Shown: in pieces, positions 1 through 7,690 of the stretch
Layout of the letters: every line of letters starts with the position of its first letter
Numbering within the stretch: position 1 is the stretch's first letter
Source: Paenibacillus sophorae
GTDB taxonomy: Bacteria; Bacillota; Bacilli; Paenibacillales; Paenibacillaceae
Reading direction: 5' to 3'
Assembly: GCF_018966525.1 (NCBI RefSeq)
Contig: NZ_CP076607.1
Span: 1,674,001 to 1,738,000, forward strand
DNA length: 64,000 nt
Position numbers and translations under genes: made by a program
The notes under the pieces: model-generated
Database searches by the model: none
Seen by the model: only the letters and a program-made list of their open reading frames with translations
Told to the model about the DNA's origin: nothing

Positions 1-432
1 AACGGCATCGTCGCCGTATTTCTCGCGCACTTCCTTGCCATAGGCCTGCTCATTATCGTCAATCAGCTTTTGCTTGAAGCCTGCAAATTTCTCGGTATCG
101 CTCATTGAAATCTTTCCTTCCTTGTCGGCCAGCGTCTTCTCTACATTCGAGATCAGCAGGTCGAGTTGTTTTCTTTTCTCCAGCAGCCTGTCATGATGCT
201 CCTTAAGCGCTTTCGTTCCGTCGAACGAGGGCGAGGTCACGATTGCCTTGATGTTCTCCAGACTGAGGCCCAGCTCGCGGTAAAATAAAATCTGCTGCAG
301 CAGATCGACCTCGGGACGGCCATAGATGCGGTAGCCGGAGGAGTTAATTCGGGCCGGTTTCAAAATCCCGAACTCATCGTAATAACGCAGCGTGCGCGCG
401 CTGATTCCCGCAAGTAATGCGAGTTTTTGCAC
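1..432 (-). CDS. TipAL-like MerR family transcriptional regulator (3' part outside window)
   Basis: The visible N-terminus holds a MerR winged helix-turn-helix (YTVQKLALLAGISARTLRYYDEFGIL, then GYRIYG) and a long linking helix. After it comes the start of a TipAS-type ligand domain (FAGFKQKLIDDNEQAYGKEVREKYGDDA). MerR proteins twist and activate promoters with over-long spacers; TipAS domains bind peptide antibiotics or other ligands, so this is probably a drug-responsive activator. The start is odd. AGGAGG lies at about 453-458, but no ATG, GTG or TTG sits 5-10 bases behind it. The first standard codon in frame is GTG at 432, about 16 bases from the AGGAGG; ATC at 447 and ACG at 444 are better placed but non-canonical. 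An in-frame TGA just upstream rules out a longer form. The protein runs off the left edge of the window. Confidence 0.85.
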   Translation of the reverse strand, partial: MQKLALLAGISARTLRYYDEFGILKPARINSSGYRIYGRPEVDLLQQILFYRELGLSLENIKAIVTSPSFDGTKALKEHHDRLLEKRKQLDLLISNVEKTLADKEGKISMSDTEKFAGFKQKLIDDNEQAYGKEVREKYGDDAV

Positions 433-566
433 TGTGTATTCCGTGATGGCACCTCCTCACAAACTCAATGTACACCTTTACGCTGCGTCAATGTCAAACG
501 TTTTATGTCAGCAGAAAAACCCTTGCCGGAGCAAGGGTTATGCCGGAAGGGAAGACGGATCTCTCT

Positions 567-1373
567 TCAGCCTTCGGTGTTCGGATTGGGAGCGGGGCGG
601 GCGGGGAAAGCGCCAGGGGCGGGCATCTTCTCAAGCTCCGCGGCAAAATAGCGCTGAAGCTCCTCGACCTTGCGCGGATCGTCGAGCGGAACTTTGCCGG
701 TAAAATAATGTTCCGTAACGAGTTCCCAGGTGGGGACGATTTTTTGCGACAGTATCGCTTTGATCGCAATCTTGACCGTCTTGCGCTCCCGGGCGTTGGA
801 GAAGGTGTCTTTGTAATATTTCACCTGATCCAGATCAAGCTCGCCGAAGAGTGCGCGGAAAATGTCCGACGTCATGCGCGCATCACCGAGCGCCCGGTGG
901 GCAGAGCCCGTGGATTCAAGGCCCAGAAGCTCCATAGCGCCTTCTACGCTGACATCATTCTTCAGTCCCCGGGCGCGCAGGAGACCTTTCAGCAGATCGT
1001 AGTAAGGCGTCTTCATCCAGTAGAGGTCGTCCATCTTATGCATGCGGGTATCCTGGATAATGCGCTTCATATCCTCCCCTCCCCAGGTCAGCAGCAGCAC
1101 GCCGTCCGGGCTTAGGTCAAGCCAGCGCCGAAAGGCGGAGATGACTTTGGGAAAGCGGGGGGCGATGTCGATTTCTTCCTGCGGGATGCCCGTTTTTTTC
1201 TTTATGAACGAATTTAGCGTGGCAAAATAGACGGGTCTGATCAGCGAAGTGAACTCGTCGACAGGACGCAGCGAAGCGTCCAGCCGCACGGCGCCGATCT
1301 CGATAACCTCCATCGGATGCTCGCTGGCAAACTTGCGGCCGTTGAATTCAATGTCCAGAATGATATAATCCAC
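567..1373 (-). CDS. kapD: KapD-like DEDDh 3'-5' exonuclease
   Basis: A 268-residue member of the DnaQ/ERI-1 exonuclease fold. The DEDDh residues are visible: D7 and E9 in ILDIEFNG, D101 in WGGEDM, and H159 and D164 in HRALGDA. The family removes 3' nucleotides from RNA or DNA; B. subtilis KapD was named as an inhibitor of the KinA sporulation pathway, and that role is transferred here only by similarity. The start is GTG with GGAGGC a few bases upstream. The C-terminal tail is proline-rich and low in complexity. It is a single gene, with the MerR gene downstream on the same strand and a divergent CYTH gene upstream. The exonuclease family is clear; the symbol is less certain. Confidence 0.8.
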   Translation of the reverse strand: MDYIILDIEFNGRKFASEHPMEVIEIGAVRLDASLRPVDEFTSLIRPVYFATLNSFIKKKTGIPQEEIDIAPRFPKVISAFRRWLDLSPDGVLLLTWGGEDMKRIIQDTRMHKMDDLYWMKTPYYDLLKGLLRARGLKNDVSVEGAMELLGLESTGSAHRALGDARMTSDIFRALFGELDLDQVKYYKDTFSNARERKTVKIAIKAILSQKIVPTWELVTEHYFTGKVPLDDPRKVEELQRYFAAELEKMPAPGAFPARPAPNPNTEG

Positions 1374-1517
1374 AAAAGTTGCCTCCGTATACGCTTAGAC
1401 TGATACGATCTCTCGCACCGATTCTTCTATTTTAACAAATTGTTCCCGGATTGACTTCCTTTGAGCGCCAATTTACAATTTACTAACCTGACATACGTGA
1501 AAAGGGGAGAAATATAG

Positions 1518-2018
1518 ATGGCAATGGAGATTGAGCGCAAGTTCCTGCTTCCTGAGTTTCCGCAGCAGCTGATTGAAGAGGGGAAGCTGAACATTCACAG
1601 CCGGCAGCGCATCGAACAGACTTATTTGGCGATTGACGGACCGCAGGAGCTGCGCGTCCGCAAGCTTGAAGACCTCAGTTCCGGCGAGCTGCATTACACC
1701 CATACGTTCAAGAACGGCCTTGGCATCAGCCGCGAGGAAATCGAATATGAAATCTCGCAGGGCTTGTACGAACAAATGATTCGTGCCGTCCGGGCGGTGC
1801 CGCTGATTAAGGAACGCATTACCGGCGAATGGAACGGCATAACGGTAGAAATCGATATCTATGATCAACTGAAGCTGTCGGTCGTCGAGGTTGAATTTCA
1901 TTCCTTGGAGGAAGCCCAAAGCTTCGAGGCGCCGGACTGGTTCGGCCTGGATATCAGCGAAGAGAAGAAATACAGCAACAAGACGGTCTGGAAAGAATTG
2001 CAGAATTCGGCTCACTAG
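1518..2018 (+). CDS. CYTH domain protein (triphosphate tunnel metalloenzyme)
   Basis: A 166-residue protein beginning with the ExExK signature of the CYTH superfamily (E4-I-E6-R-K8-F). It continues with alternating basic and acidic strands typical of the eight-stranded tunnel (LRVRKLE, YTHTFKNG, EEIEYEIS, VEIDIYDQL, VVEVEFHS). Members bind metal-complexed triphosphates; characterised ones are tripolyphosphatases, thiamine triphosphatases or class IV adenylate cyclases, and the sequence alone does not say which. The ATG follows GGGGAG at good spacing. The length is normal for stand-alone bacterial CYTH proteins. It precedes thrC by about 126 bases and may be a separate transcript. Confidence 0.85.
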   Translation: MAMEIERKFLLPEFPQQLIEEGKLNIHSRQRIEQTYLAIDGPQELRVRKLEDLSSGELHYTHTFKNGLGISREEIEYEISQGLYEQMIRAVRAVPLIKERITGEWNGITVEIDIYDQLKLSVVEVEFHSLEEAQSFEAPDWFGLDISEEKKYSNKTVWKELQNSAH

Positions 2019-2076
2019 CAAAGGAATTGCGAAAAATGGCGGAAAACTGGCGAAAGCATGCAGAATACAACGGACT

Positions 2077-2096
2077 TTAACACATAAACGTGTTAA
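2077..2096. promoter_or_regulatory. inverted repeat upstream of thrC
   Basis: TTAACAC, a 6-base spacer, then GTGTTAA form a perfect 7-base inverted repeat ending about 48 bases before the thrC ATG. An AT-rich TAATATATAT stretch follows at once and could hold a -10 element. The size and position suit a repressor or activator operator, but I cannot name the regulator. Confidence 0.35.
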
Positions 2097-2144
2097 TATA
2101 TATGGTAAATTCGAAAGCGCGAAATTCAGGGGGCTGAGTAGAAA

Positions 2145-3554
2145 ATGAAATATATTAGCACAAGAGGCAGAGTTGAACCGAAAGGTTTTATTGATACGGT
2201 CTTAATGGGTCTGGCCGATGACGGCGGACTGATGATTCCTGATGTTATTCCTACCGTATCTGCACAGACGCTCGAAGAATGGCGGTCTTTAAGCTTTCAG
2301 GAGCTGTTCCTGAAGATTTTTTCCTATTATACAAACGGTGAAATCCCGGACGGGGACCTGAAGGAATTGGTGGAACGGAGCTACGCTTCATTCCGCCATC
2401 CGGAAGTGACGCCGCTTAAAGAAATCAATGATTCGCTGTATGTGCTGGAGCTGTTCCACGGGCCGACCTTTGCGTTCAAGGACGTTGCGCTGCAGTTTAT
2501 GGGCGAGCTGTACTCTTATATTTCCAGAGTGCGCGGCGAAATTATTCATATTCTCGGCGCAACCTCCGGCGATACCGGAGCGGCGGCCATCGCGGGCGTA
2601 CGCGGCAAGGAAGGCATCAAGATCTGTATTCTGCATCCGCATAATAAAGTCAGCAAGGTGCAGGAGCTTCAAATGACGACGGTCAATGACGCGAACGTGC
2701 TCAACCTGTCGGTCAAGGGCAACTTCGACGACTGCCAGAAGATTATCAAGGAGCTGTTCGCCGATCTGGACTTCAAGAGCCGGTATCATTTGCGCGCGAT
2801 CAACTCGATCAACTTTGTGCGGATTTTGGCGCAGACGGTCTACTATTTCTATGCTTACCTGCATCTGCCGGAGGCGGCGCAAGGCAAGACGGTCAACATC
2901 AGTGTGCCATCCGGCAACTTTGGGAATATTTTCTCCGGCTATCTCGCTAAGAAGATGGGTCTGCCAATCAGCAAGCTGATCATTGCCACGAACGAGAACA
3001 ACATTCTGGAGCGGTTCGTCAAGACCGGAGAGTACAAGCCCGGCGATTTCAAAAGCACGTACAGCCCTTCGATGGACATCCAGGTGGCAAGCAACTTCGA
3101 ACGCTATCTGTATTATCTGTCCGGTGAGGATTCCGCGAAGGTGTCAGATTACATGGCGAAGCTTCAGCGTGAAGGGGCCATTACGGTCGATCCGGTGCTG
3201 CTTGAGCAGGTGCAGTCCGAATTTGCCGCGCTTGGCGTGAAGAATGAGGAGTGTCTGAACATAATCGCCAAATACCAGCAGGAATCCGGCTATTTGCTGG
3301 ACCCGCATACCGCCTGCGGTATTGCCGCTTATGAAGAATATAACGGGCCGGGCGAGATCGGCATCACGTATGCAACCGCGCACCCGGCCAAGTTCGACGA
3401 AGCGATTTCCCTGCTGAACATCAAACAGGAGTTTCCGGCGGAGATTGCTGGTCTGTCTGCGCTGCCGCAGCACATGACCGTGACCGAGCATGACAAGGCA
3501 GAGATCGCAAGCCAGCTTGAGACCTTCTATACGCTTTCCGCAGAAATCGGATAG
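2145..3554 (+). CDS. thrC: threonine synthase
   Basis: A 469-residue PLP enzyme of the long threonine synthase type found in E. coli and plants. It turns O-phosphohomoserine into threonine, the last step of threonine synthesis, in the cytosol. It starts with the typical KYISTRG motif and carries FHGPTFAFKDVALQFMGEL, where K112 should form the Schiff base with PLP. It also has the phosphate-binding ATSGDTGAAA loop and the SINFVRILAQ and SGNFGN motifs. The ATG follows an AGGGGGCTGAG-type ribosome site. The length is close to the E. coli enzyme. An oxidoreductase gene follows after about 40 bases, so the two may be co-transcribed. An inverted repeat lies just upstream. Confidence 0.93.
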   Translation: MKYISTRGRVEPKGFIDTVLMGLADDGGLMIPDVIPTVSAQTLEEWRSLSFQELFLKIFSYYTNGEIPDGDLKELVERSYASFRHPEVTPLKEINDSLYVLELFHGPTFAFKDVALQFMGELYSYISRVRGEIIHILGATSGDTGAAAIAGVRGKEGIKICILHPHNKVSKVQELQMTTVNDANVLNLSVKGNFDDCQKIIKELFADLDFKSRYHLRAINSINFVRILAQTVYYFYAYLHLPEAAQGKTVNISVPSGNFGNIFSGYLAKKMGLPISKLIIATNENNILERFVKTGEYKPGDFKSTYSPSMDIQVASNFERYLYYLSGEDSAKVSDYMAKLQREGAITVDPVLLEQVQSEFAALGVKNEECLNIIAKYQQESGYLLDPHTACGIAAYEEYNGPGEIGITYATAHPAKFDEAISLLNIKQEFPAEIAGLSALPQHMTVTEHDKAEIASQLETFYTLSAEIG

Positions 3555-3595
3555 GGATGGATGATGTGAAAACTTTTAAAGGGAGAGATAGCTGC

Positions 3596-4588
3596 ATGAC
3601 CACCATTCGATTTGGCGTAGTCGGAACCAACTGGATTACGGACCGGTTCTTGAAGTCGGGACTGGAAAATGAAGATTTTCTGCTGACGGCTGTGTATTCC
3701 CGCAGCGAGGAGAAAGGCATGGCGTTCGCCGCGAAGTACGCCGGAGCCTCCGTCTACACCGATCTGGAAGCTATGGCGGCAAGCGACGAGATCGACGCCG
3801 TCTATATTGCGAGCCCTAATTCGCTGCATGCCGAGCATGCGCTTATCTGCATTAGTCACGGCAAGCATGTGCTGTGCGAGAAACCCGCCGCGTCCAACGC
3901 GGCTGAGCTGAGACGTGTAATCGAGGCTGCGCGGCGCAACAATGTGCTGTTTATGGAAGCGATGAAATCGACATTGGTTCCGAACTTCGGGATTATCAAA
4001 GAGAATCTGTATAAAATCGGCCGGATCCGGCGCTATTTCGCCAGCTACTGCCAGTATTCCTCGCGTTATGACGCTTTCCTTCAGGGAACGGTGCTGAATG
4101 CCTTCAATCCGGCATTTTCCAATGGCGCTCTGATGGATCTCGGCATTTATTGTCTTTATCCCATGGTCGTGCTGTTCGGCAAGCCGGATACGGTGAAGGC
4201 GACCGGCGTTATGCTGTCCTCTGGCGTTGACGGCGAGGGCAGCATCGTCATGCGTTACGATGATATGGATGCTGCCGTGATGTATTCCAAGATTACCGAA
4301 TCCTATCTGCCGGTGGAAATCCAGGGCGAGAACGGCACGATGGTGATCGATAAAATCAGCCAGCCGTATGAGGTCAAGATTCGTTACAGAGACGGAATTG
4401 TTGAAGAGCTGACTGTGCCGCAGACCTACGAGTCGATGTTCTACGAAGCTCAGGAATTTATCCGCTTGCTTAAGGCGGGGGAACGCGAGAGCTCCGTCAA
4501 TTCGCATGCCTGCTCGCTGGCGGCGGCGGAAATTATGGAGGAAGCGCGGCGGCAGATCGGACTGAGATACGCCGCGGATCAATGGTAG
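3596..4588 (+). CDS. Gfo/Idh/MocA family NAD(P)-dependent oxidoreductase
   Basis: About 330 residues. The N-terminal Rossmann fold starts at TIRFGVVGTNWITDRFL (GxxGxxxxxxxL). It is followed by IDAVYIASPNSLHAEHA and HVLCEKPAASNAAEL, where the EKP lysine is the family's catalytic signature. The C-terminal half is the usual open beta-sheet domain (GALMDLGIYCLYPMVVLFG). Members oxidise or reduce sugars, inositols or other polyols; the substrate is not readable here. I start at the ATG at 3596 because AAGGGAGAG sits properly before it. The in-frame ATG at 3557 lies 2 bases after thrC and has no good site. It is followed within 20 bases by a radical SAM gene. Confidence 0.85.
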   Translation: MTTIRFGVVGTNWITDRFLKSGLENEDFLLTAVYSRSEEKGMAFAAKYAGASVYTDLEAMAASDEIDAVYIASPNSLHAEHALICISHGKHVLCEKPAASNAAELRRVIEAARRNNVLFMEAMKSTLVPNFGIIKENLYKIGRIRRYFASYCQYSSRYDAFLQGTVLNAFNPAFSNGALMDLGIYCLYPMVVLFGKPDTVKATGVMLSSGVDGEGSIVMRYDDMDAAVMYSKITESYLPVEIQGENGTMVIDKISQPYEVKIRYRDGIVEELTVPQTYESMFYEAQEFIRLLKAGERESSVNSHACSLAAAEIMEEARRQIGLRYAADQW

Positions 4589-4607
4589 GAGAAACGGAGA
4601 GCGGAGC

Positions 4608-5525
4608 TTGAAGACATTTAAAAAGGTATACATCGAGATTACAAGCGTCTGCAATCTGGCCTGCAGCTTTTGCCCGCAAACGGAGCGGCAGGCCAAGTTT
4701 ATGAATACTGAAACGTTCAGCGTCATTCTGGATGAGATCAAGCCGCATACCTCGCATATTTATCTGCATGTCAAAGGCGAGCCGCTGCTGCATCCGAGAA
4801 TCCATGAACTGCTGGATGCCGCGCATGACAAAGGCTTCAAGGTTAACATTACGACCAACGGCACGCTGATCCGCAAAGCAGGGCACAAGCTGCTGGGGAA
4901 GCCGGCGCTGCGGCAGATGAACTTCTCGCTGCACAGCTTCGACGGACATGAGGGCTCCGAGGACCGCGCAGGGTATCTTTCACAGATTATCGGATTCGCC
5001 AAGGAAGCTGCGGCGCAGGGGGTCTTTATCTCCTTCCGGCTCTGGAATCTCACACCGGACAATCTGACGAATCTGCAAAGAAACCGGAATCGGGAGACGC
5101 TGTCCGTACTGGAATCGGCATTCGAGCTGGATTACCAGATCGAGGAAAAGATCGTTCCCGGAAGCAGCGTGAAGATCGCCGAGCGGATCTTTCTGAATCA
5201 GGACCATGAGTTTGAGTGGCCCAGTCTTAGCGCGCCCGAAGACGATGGTAAAGGGTTCTGCCATGCCCTTCGCAGCCAGGCCGCCGTACTGGTCGACGGG
5301 ACGGTGGTGCCCTGCTGTCTGGATGGAGAGGGCGTCATTAATCTCGGCAACATTAACCAGACGCCGTTCTCCGAGATCGTGGAGGGAGAACGGGCGAACA
5401 ATCTGTTCTACGGCTTCTCCCGCAGGGAAGCGGTGGAGGAGCTGTGCCGCAGATGCGGCTACAGGCAGCGGTTCGGTTCGAGCGAACCGGAAAGGGCTGC
5501 CGTTGTAAATCGCAATGAGAACTGA
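4608..5525 (+). CDS. radical SAM protein with SPASM-like C-terminal cysteines
   Basis: A 305-residue protein beginning with a TTG codon behind GGAGAGCGGAG. The radical SAM cluster motif CxxxCxxC is at C15, C19 and C22 (SVCNLACSFCPQ), followed by VKGEPLLHPRIHELLD and ITTNGTLI, typical of the (beta/alpha) barrel. The C-terminal part has DGTVVPCCLDGEGVINLGNI and ELCRRCGYR, a shortened SPASM-type auxiliary cluster region. Such enzymes generate a 5'-deoxyadenosyl radical and modify peptides, sugars or cofactors. No peptide substrate is visible nearby, and the oxidoreductase next door may share its pathway. The substrate is unknown. Confidence 0.83.
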   Translation: MKTFKKVYIEITSVCNLACSFCPQTERQAKFMNTETFSVILDEIKPHTSHIYLHVKGEPLLHPRIHELLDAAHDKGFKVNITTNGTLIRKAGHKLLGKPALRQMNFSLHSFDGHEGSEDRAGYLSQIIGFAKEAAAQGVFISFRLWNLTPDNLTNLQRNRNRETLSVLESAFELDYQIEEKIVPGSSVKIAERIFLNQDHEFEWPSLSAPEDDGKGFCHALRSQAAVLVDGTVVPCCLDGEGVINLGNINQTPFSEIVEGERANNLFYGFSRREAVEELCRRCGYRQRFGSSEPERAAVVNRNEN

Positions 5526-5601
5526 ACGGTAGTATAGGGAACGGATGGTCTATTAGGGGCTGTCCCATAAGTGGATAATCTGAAAATGCAAAGAGGAGTT
5601 A

Positions 5602-5645
5602 AGAAGCCGGCAGGTCTTTCGGTTTTGAAAGACTTGCTGGCTTCT
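5602..5645. terminator. long hairpin downstream of the radical SAM gene
   Basis: A 19-base stem (AGAAGCC...GTCTTTC pairing with GAAAGAC...GGCTTCT, two G-U pairs on the RNA) with a 6-base loop. It lies about 80 bases after the radical SAM stop. Only a broken T-rich run follows (GTTATTCTTATT), so it may be a weak terminator or a repeat-element hairpin. Confidence 0.45.
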
Positions 5646-5825
5646 GTTATTCTTATTCGTCAACGTTTTCACAGAGTAAGAAAGTGAATTCGGGAGACTC
5701 GAAAAAGATTTTTGAGGCGGCCCGGGTGTTGATATGTATTGCTGCGAGCGTGGGTGCGGCCTCCTTGTCGCTTCAAACTCAAGTGATGAGGTTAGGTTGG
5801 TTGTGACTTAAGTTCAGCGTCTTGC

Positions 5826-5851
5826 AAAAAAGCTAAGATGCAGCTTTTTTT
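5826..5851. terminator. A/T-flanked hairpin (bidirectional terminator-like)
   Basis: AAAAAAGCT, a 7-base loop, then AGCTTTTTTT. The stem is symmetrical with an A run before and a T run after, so it could stop transcription in either direction, including leftward read-through from the arsR end. Confidence 0.45.
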
Positions 5852-6162
5852 ACCCAAAACGCTTATTCACAAGGAAATCCTGCTATCATACAGGAATTTG
5901 AGGCTGTGCTGACTGAATTTGAGGCTGAGCGGAGAAAAACCTGTATTTTCGTAGGCATGTTATACAATAGGTGTTCTCAGGCAACCAAAAGCTGCACAAT
6001 CTCAGTTTTTTGCATACTTTGCTTTATCATGCCCCCAGGGGCTGGAAATACATTACTCCTGTTAACGTTTACGAAGTTCAATTCCCCCTCAAAAAAACGT
6101 CCCGGCAGCCATTTCCATGGCATAGGGTACACCCTCTTTTTACGCGATCAATGGATGGGTAG

Positions 6163-6501
6163 TCAGTTGGGTGCAGTTAACCGCTCTGCTTCCCCTGAGG
6201 CATGATAGGCATCCAATATCGATGCAAGCAGTCCGGGAAAACGGGTCTCTAGATCCTCCGTACGGATACTGGAGAAGCGCTGCGTGCCTTGCACACGGAC
6301 GCGAAGTATGCCCGCCTCCCTCAGTGTCCGGTAATGATGGGAAAGGGTGGATTTGACGACGGGGACAGCGATATCTCCGCATCTCCGCTCTCCTGATTTA
6401 TGGATAACATCAACCAGATATAATCGGATCGGGTCGCTTAGGGCGTAAAGCACAGAGGACAATTGAATATCCTGGCAGTCCGGATGATGGAGCATTTTCA
6501 C
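6163..6501 (-). CDS. ArsR/SmtB-type winged-helix transcriptional regulator
   Basis: About 112 residues with an ArsR-like winged helix: LSSVLYALSDPIRLYLVDVIHKSGERRCGDI, then KSTLSHHYRTLREAGILRVRVQGTQRFSSIRTEDLETRFPG. The wording (SDPIR; STLSHH; LREAGIL) is that of the ArsR subgroup without the metal-binding ELCVCDL box, so the signal is probably not arsenite. I place the start at GTG 6501 because AGGAGG lies about 9 bases upstream; ATG at 6495 is the alternative. A longer reading begins inside rarD and has no ribosome site. It lies 14 bases downstream of rarD on the same strand, with its ribosome site at the rarD stop, so the two form an operon. It may autoregulate or control rarD. Confidence 0.82.
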   Translation of the reverse strand: MKMLHHPDCQDIQLSSVLYALSDPIRLYLVDVIHKSGERRCGDIAVPVVKSTLSHHYRTLREAGILRVRVQGTQRFSSIRTEDLETRFPGLLASILDAYHASGEAERLTAPN

Positions 6502-6515
6502 ATCAAAAAGCCTCC

Positions 6516-7415
6516 TCAAAGAGCATCTGCCCGACTGATCGGCACGACCTTCACTTTGGATTTCTTGAACGTAACGAAGGAATATATAATCAGAGCCAGC
6601 CAAATGAGTGAAAAGCTGATCAAATTCCCTTCCGAGAACGGTTCGTTAAATAAGAAAATGGCAAGCAGCAAGCTCGTAGTCGGCGCGATATATTGGAAAA
6701 ACCCGACGAATGAAAGCGGAAGCAGCTGCATGGATTTGGCGAACCAGAATAAAGGCATCGCTGTCGCTGCGCCTGAGAGCAGGAGAAGAATGATCGAGAA
6801 AGGCGGTAAAGAAGTGAAGGTTCCCGTTCCCTGCGATTGGATATAGAACAGATAGCCAAGAGCGACGGGAAGCGCAACAATCGTTTCTCCCGCCAGACCA
6901 AGCAGAACATCCAGCTTCGCTATCTTTTTGGCAAGGCCGTACAAGGCAAAAGAAACCGCCAAAGATATAGCCACCCACGGAATATGCCCGTATTGCACAG
7001 CCATAATCAGAACGCCGAGGCCCGCCAGAAAGAGAGACAGCCATTGTCCCGGCGACAGCCGTTCTCTCAGGAAAACGACGGCGAACAATACGCTGATCAG
7101 GGGGTTCATATAGTACCCCAGGCTTGTTTCGATCACATGATTGTTGTTAACCGCCCAAATAAAGAGAAACCAGTTCAGGCTGATAAAAATGGAGCAGAGA
7201 ACAATGGCTGCCGCGCTTCTTCGGTTTGAACCCACACTCTTTAGCCGCCTCCACTGCCTGGACACCGTAACAAGAACCGCTACGAATACAAAGGACCAGG
7301 TAATCCGCTGCGCCAGAATTTCCCACGCGGGCATTGCTGTAAACAGGCGCCAATATAACGGCAAAAACCCCCATGTCAAATAGGCCAAGACGGCGTAAAT
7401 GATTCCCTTCTTCAT
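6516..7415 (-). CDS. rarD: RarD-type EamA family permease
   Basis: About 299 residues with ten hydrophobic segments in two EamA repeats. It opens with KKGIIYAVLAYLTWGFLPLYWRLF and contains ITWSFVFVAVLV, SLNWFLFIWAVNNNHVIETSLGYYMNPL, the hallmark of RarD proteins (chloramphenicol-sensitive protein family). It is an inner-membrane transporter whose substrate is not established. The start is ATG at 7415 behind CTGGGGGATC; an upstream ATG at 7499 would add 28 residues with no ribosome site. It is co-transcribed with the arsR-like gene that follows, a small regulator-transporter unit. Confidence 0.87.
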   Translation of the reverse strand: MKKGIIYAVLAYLTWGFLPLYWRLFTAMPAWEILAQRITWSFVFVAVLVTVSRQWRRLKSVGSNRRSAAAIVLCSIFISLNWFLFIWAVNNNHVIETSLGYYMNPLISVLFAVVFLRERLSPGQWLSLFLAGLGVLIMAVQYGHIPWVAISLAVSFALYGLAKKIAKLDVLLGLAGETIVALPVALGYLFYIQSQGTGTFTSLPPFSIILLLLSGAATAMPLFWFAKSMQLLPLSFVGFFQYIAPTTSLLLAIFLFNEPFSEGNLISFSLIWLALIIYSFVTFKKSKVKVVPISRADAL

Positions 7416-7558
7416 CAATTGATCCCCCAGTAAATAAATCGAGAATATGATTCTAAAGTTCGATTGCAATCGAAATTCCGAATAATGGAAATTTAACATA
7501 CAATCAGATGAAATGCAATTATGAATTTGAAAATGACATTAACAGGAAGGATAAGCGC

Positions 7559-7617
7559 AAAAAGCCTTTGGGGTGCGGGCATGAAACCATCATGCTCCGC
7601 TCCCCGAAAGGCTTTTT
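7559..7617 (-). terminator. intrinsic terminator downstream of the hydrolase gene
   Basis: A long stem with outer arms AAAAAGCCTTTGGGG and CCCCGAAAGGCTTTTT and an inner GCATG/CATGC helix. Read on the minus strand it ends in a T run and follows the hydrolase gene. The symmetry would let it act in both directions. Confidence 0.7.
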
Positions 7618-7654
7618 AAATCTTTTATGTCTGCGGGCAACTTGCGCCGTTTCA

Positions 7655-7681
7655 GGCTGCCCGAGAAAGTCTCGGGCAGCC
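7655..7681. terminator. perfect 12-base hairpin just after the hydrolase stop
   Basis: GGCTGCCCGAGA, loop of three, TCTCGGGCAGCC. It lies about 10 bases past the hydrolase stop and has no T run. It may protect the mRNA 3' end or assist the terminator at 7559-7617. Confidence 0.5.
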
Positions 7682-7690
7682 GCCGGAGTC

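Larger units (their letters stand above)
5526..6162. other. gene-free 637-bp interval with hairpins and a short direct repeat
   Basis: No coding region of normal character is seen. The stretch holds the motif GGGGCTGTCCCATAAGT near 5558, which resembles insertion-sequence ends seen in Bacillales, though no transposase is present. It also holds a long hairpin at 5602-5645, an A/T hairpin at 5826-5851, and a 13-base direct repeat GAATTTGAGGCTG at about 5892 and 5915. It may be a decayed mobile-element scar. Confidence 0.4.

Noticed and set aside
3557..3595. Upstream ATG for the Gfo/Idh oxidoreductase
   Set aside because: It would lie 2 bases after thrC without its own ribosome site; the ATG at 3596 follows AAGGGAGAG and begins at the Rossmann strand.
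5558..5574. Insertion sequence with GGGGCTGTCCCATAAGT end
   Set aside because: No transposase, matching inverted end or target duplication was found, so it is not listed as a mobile element.
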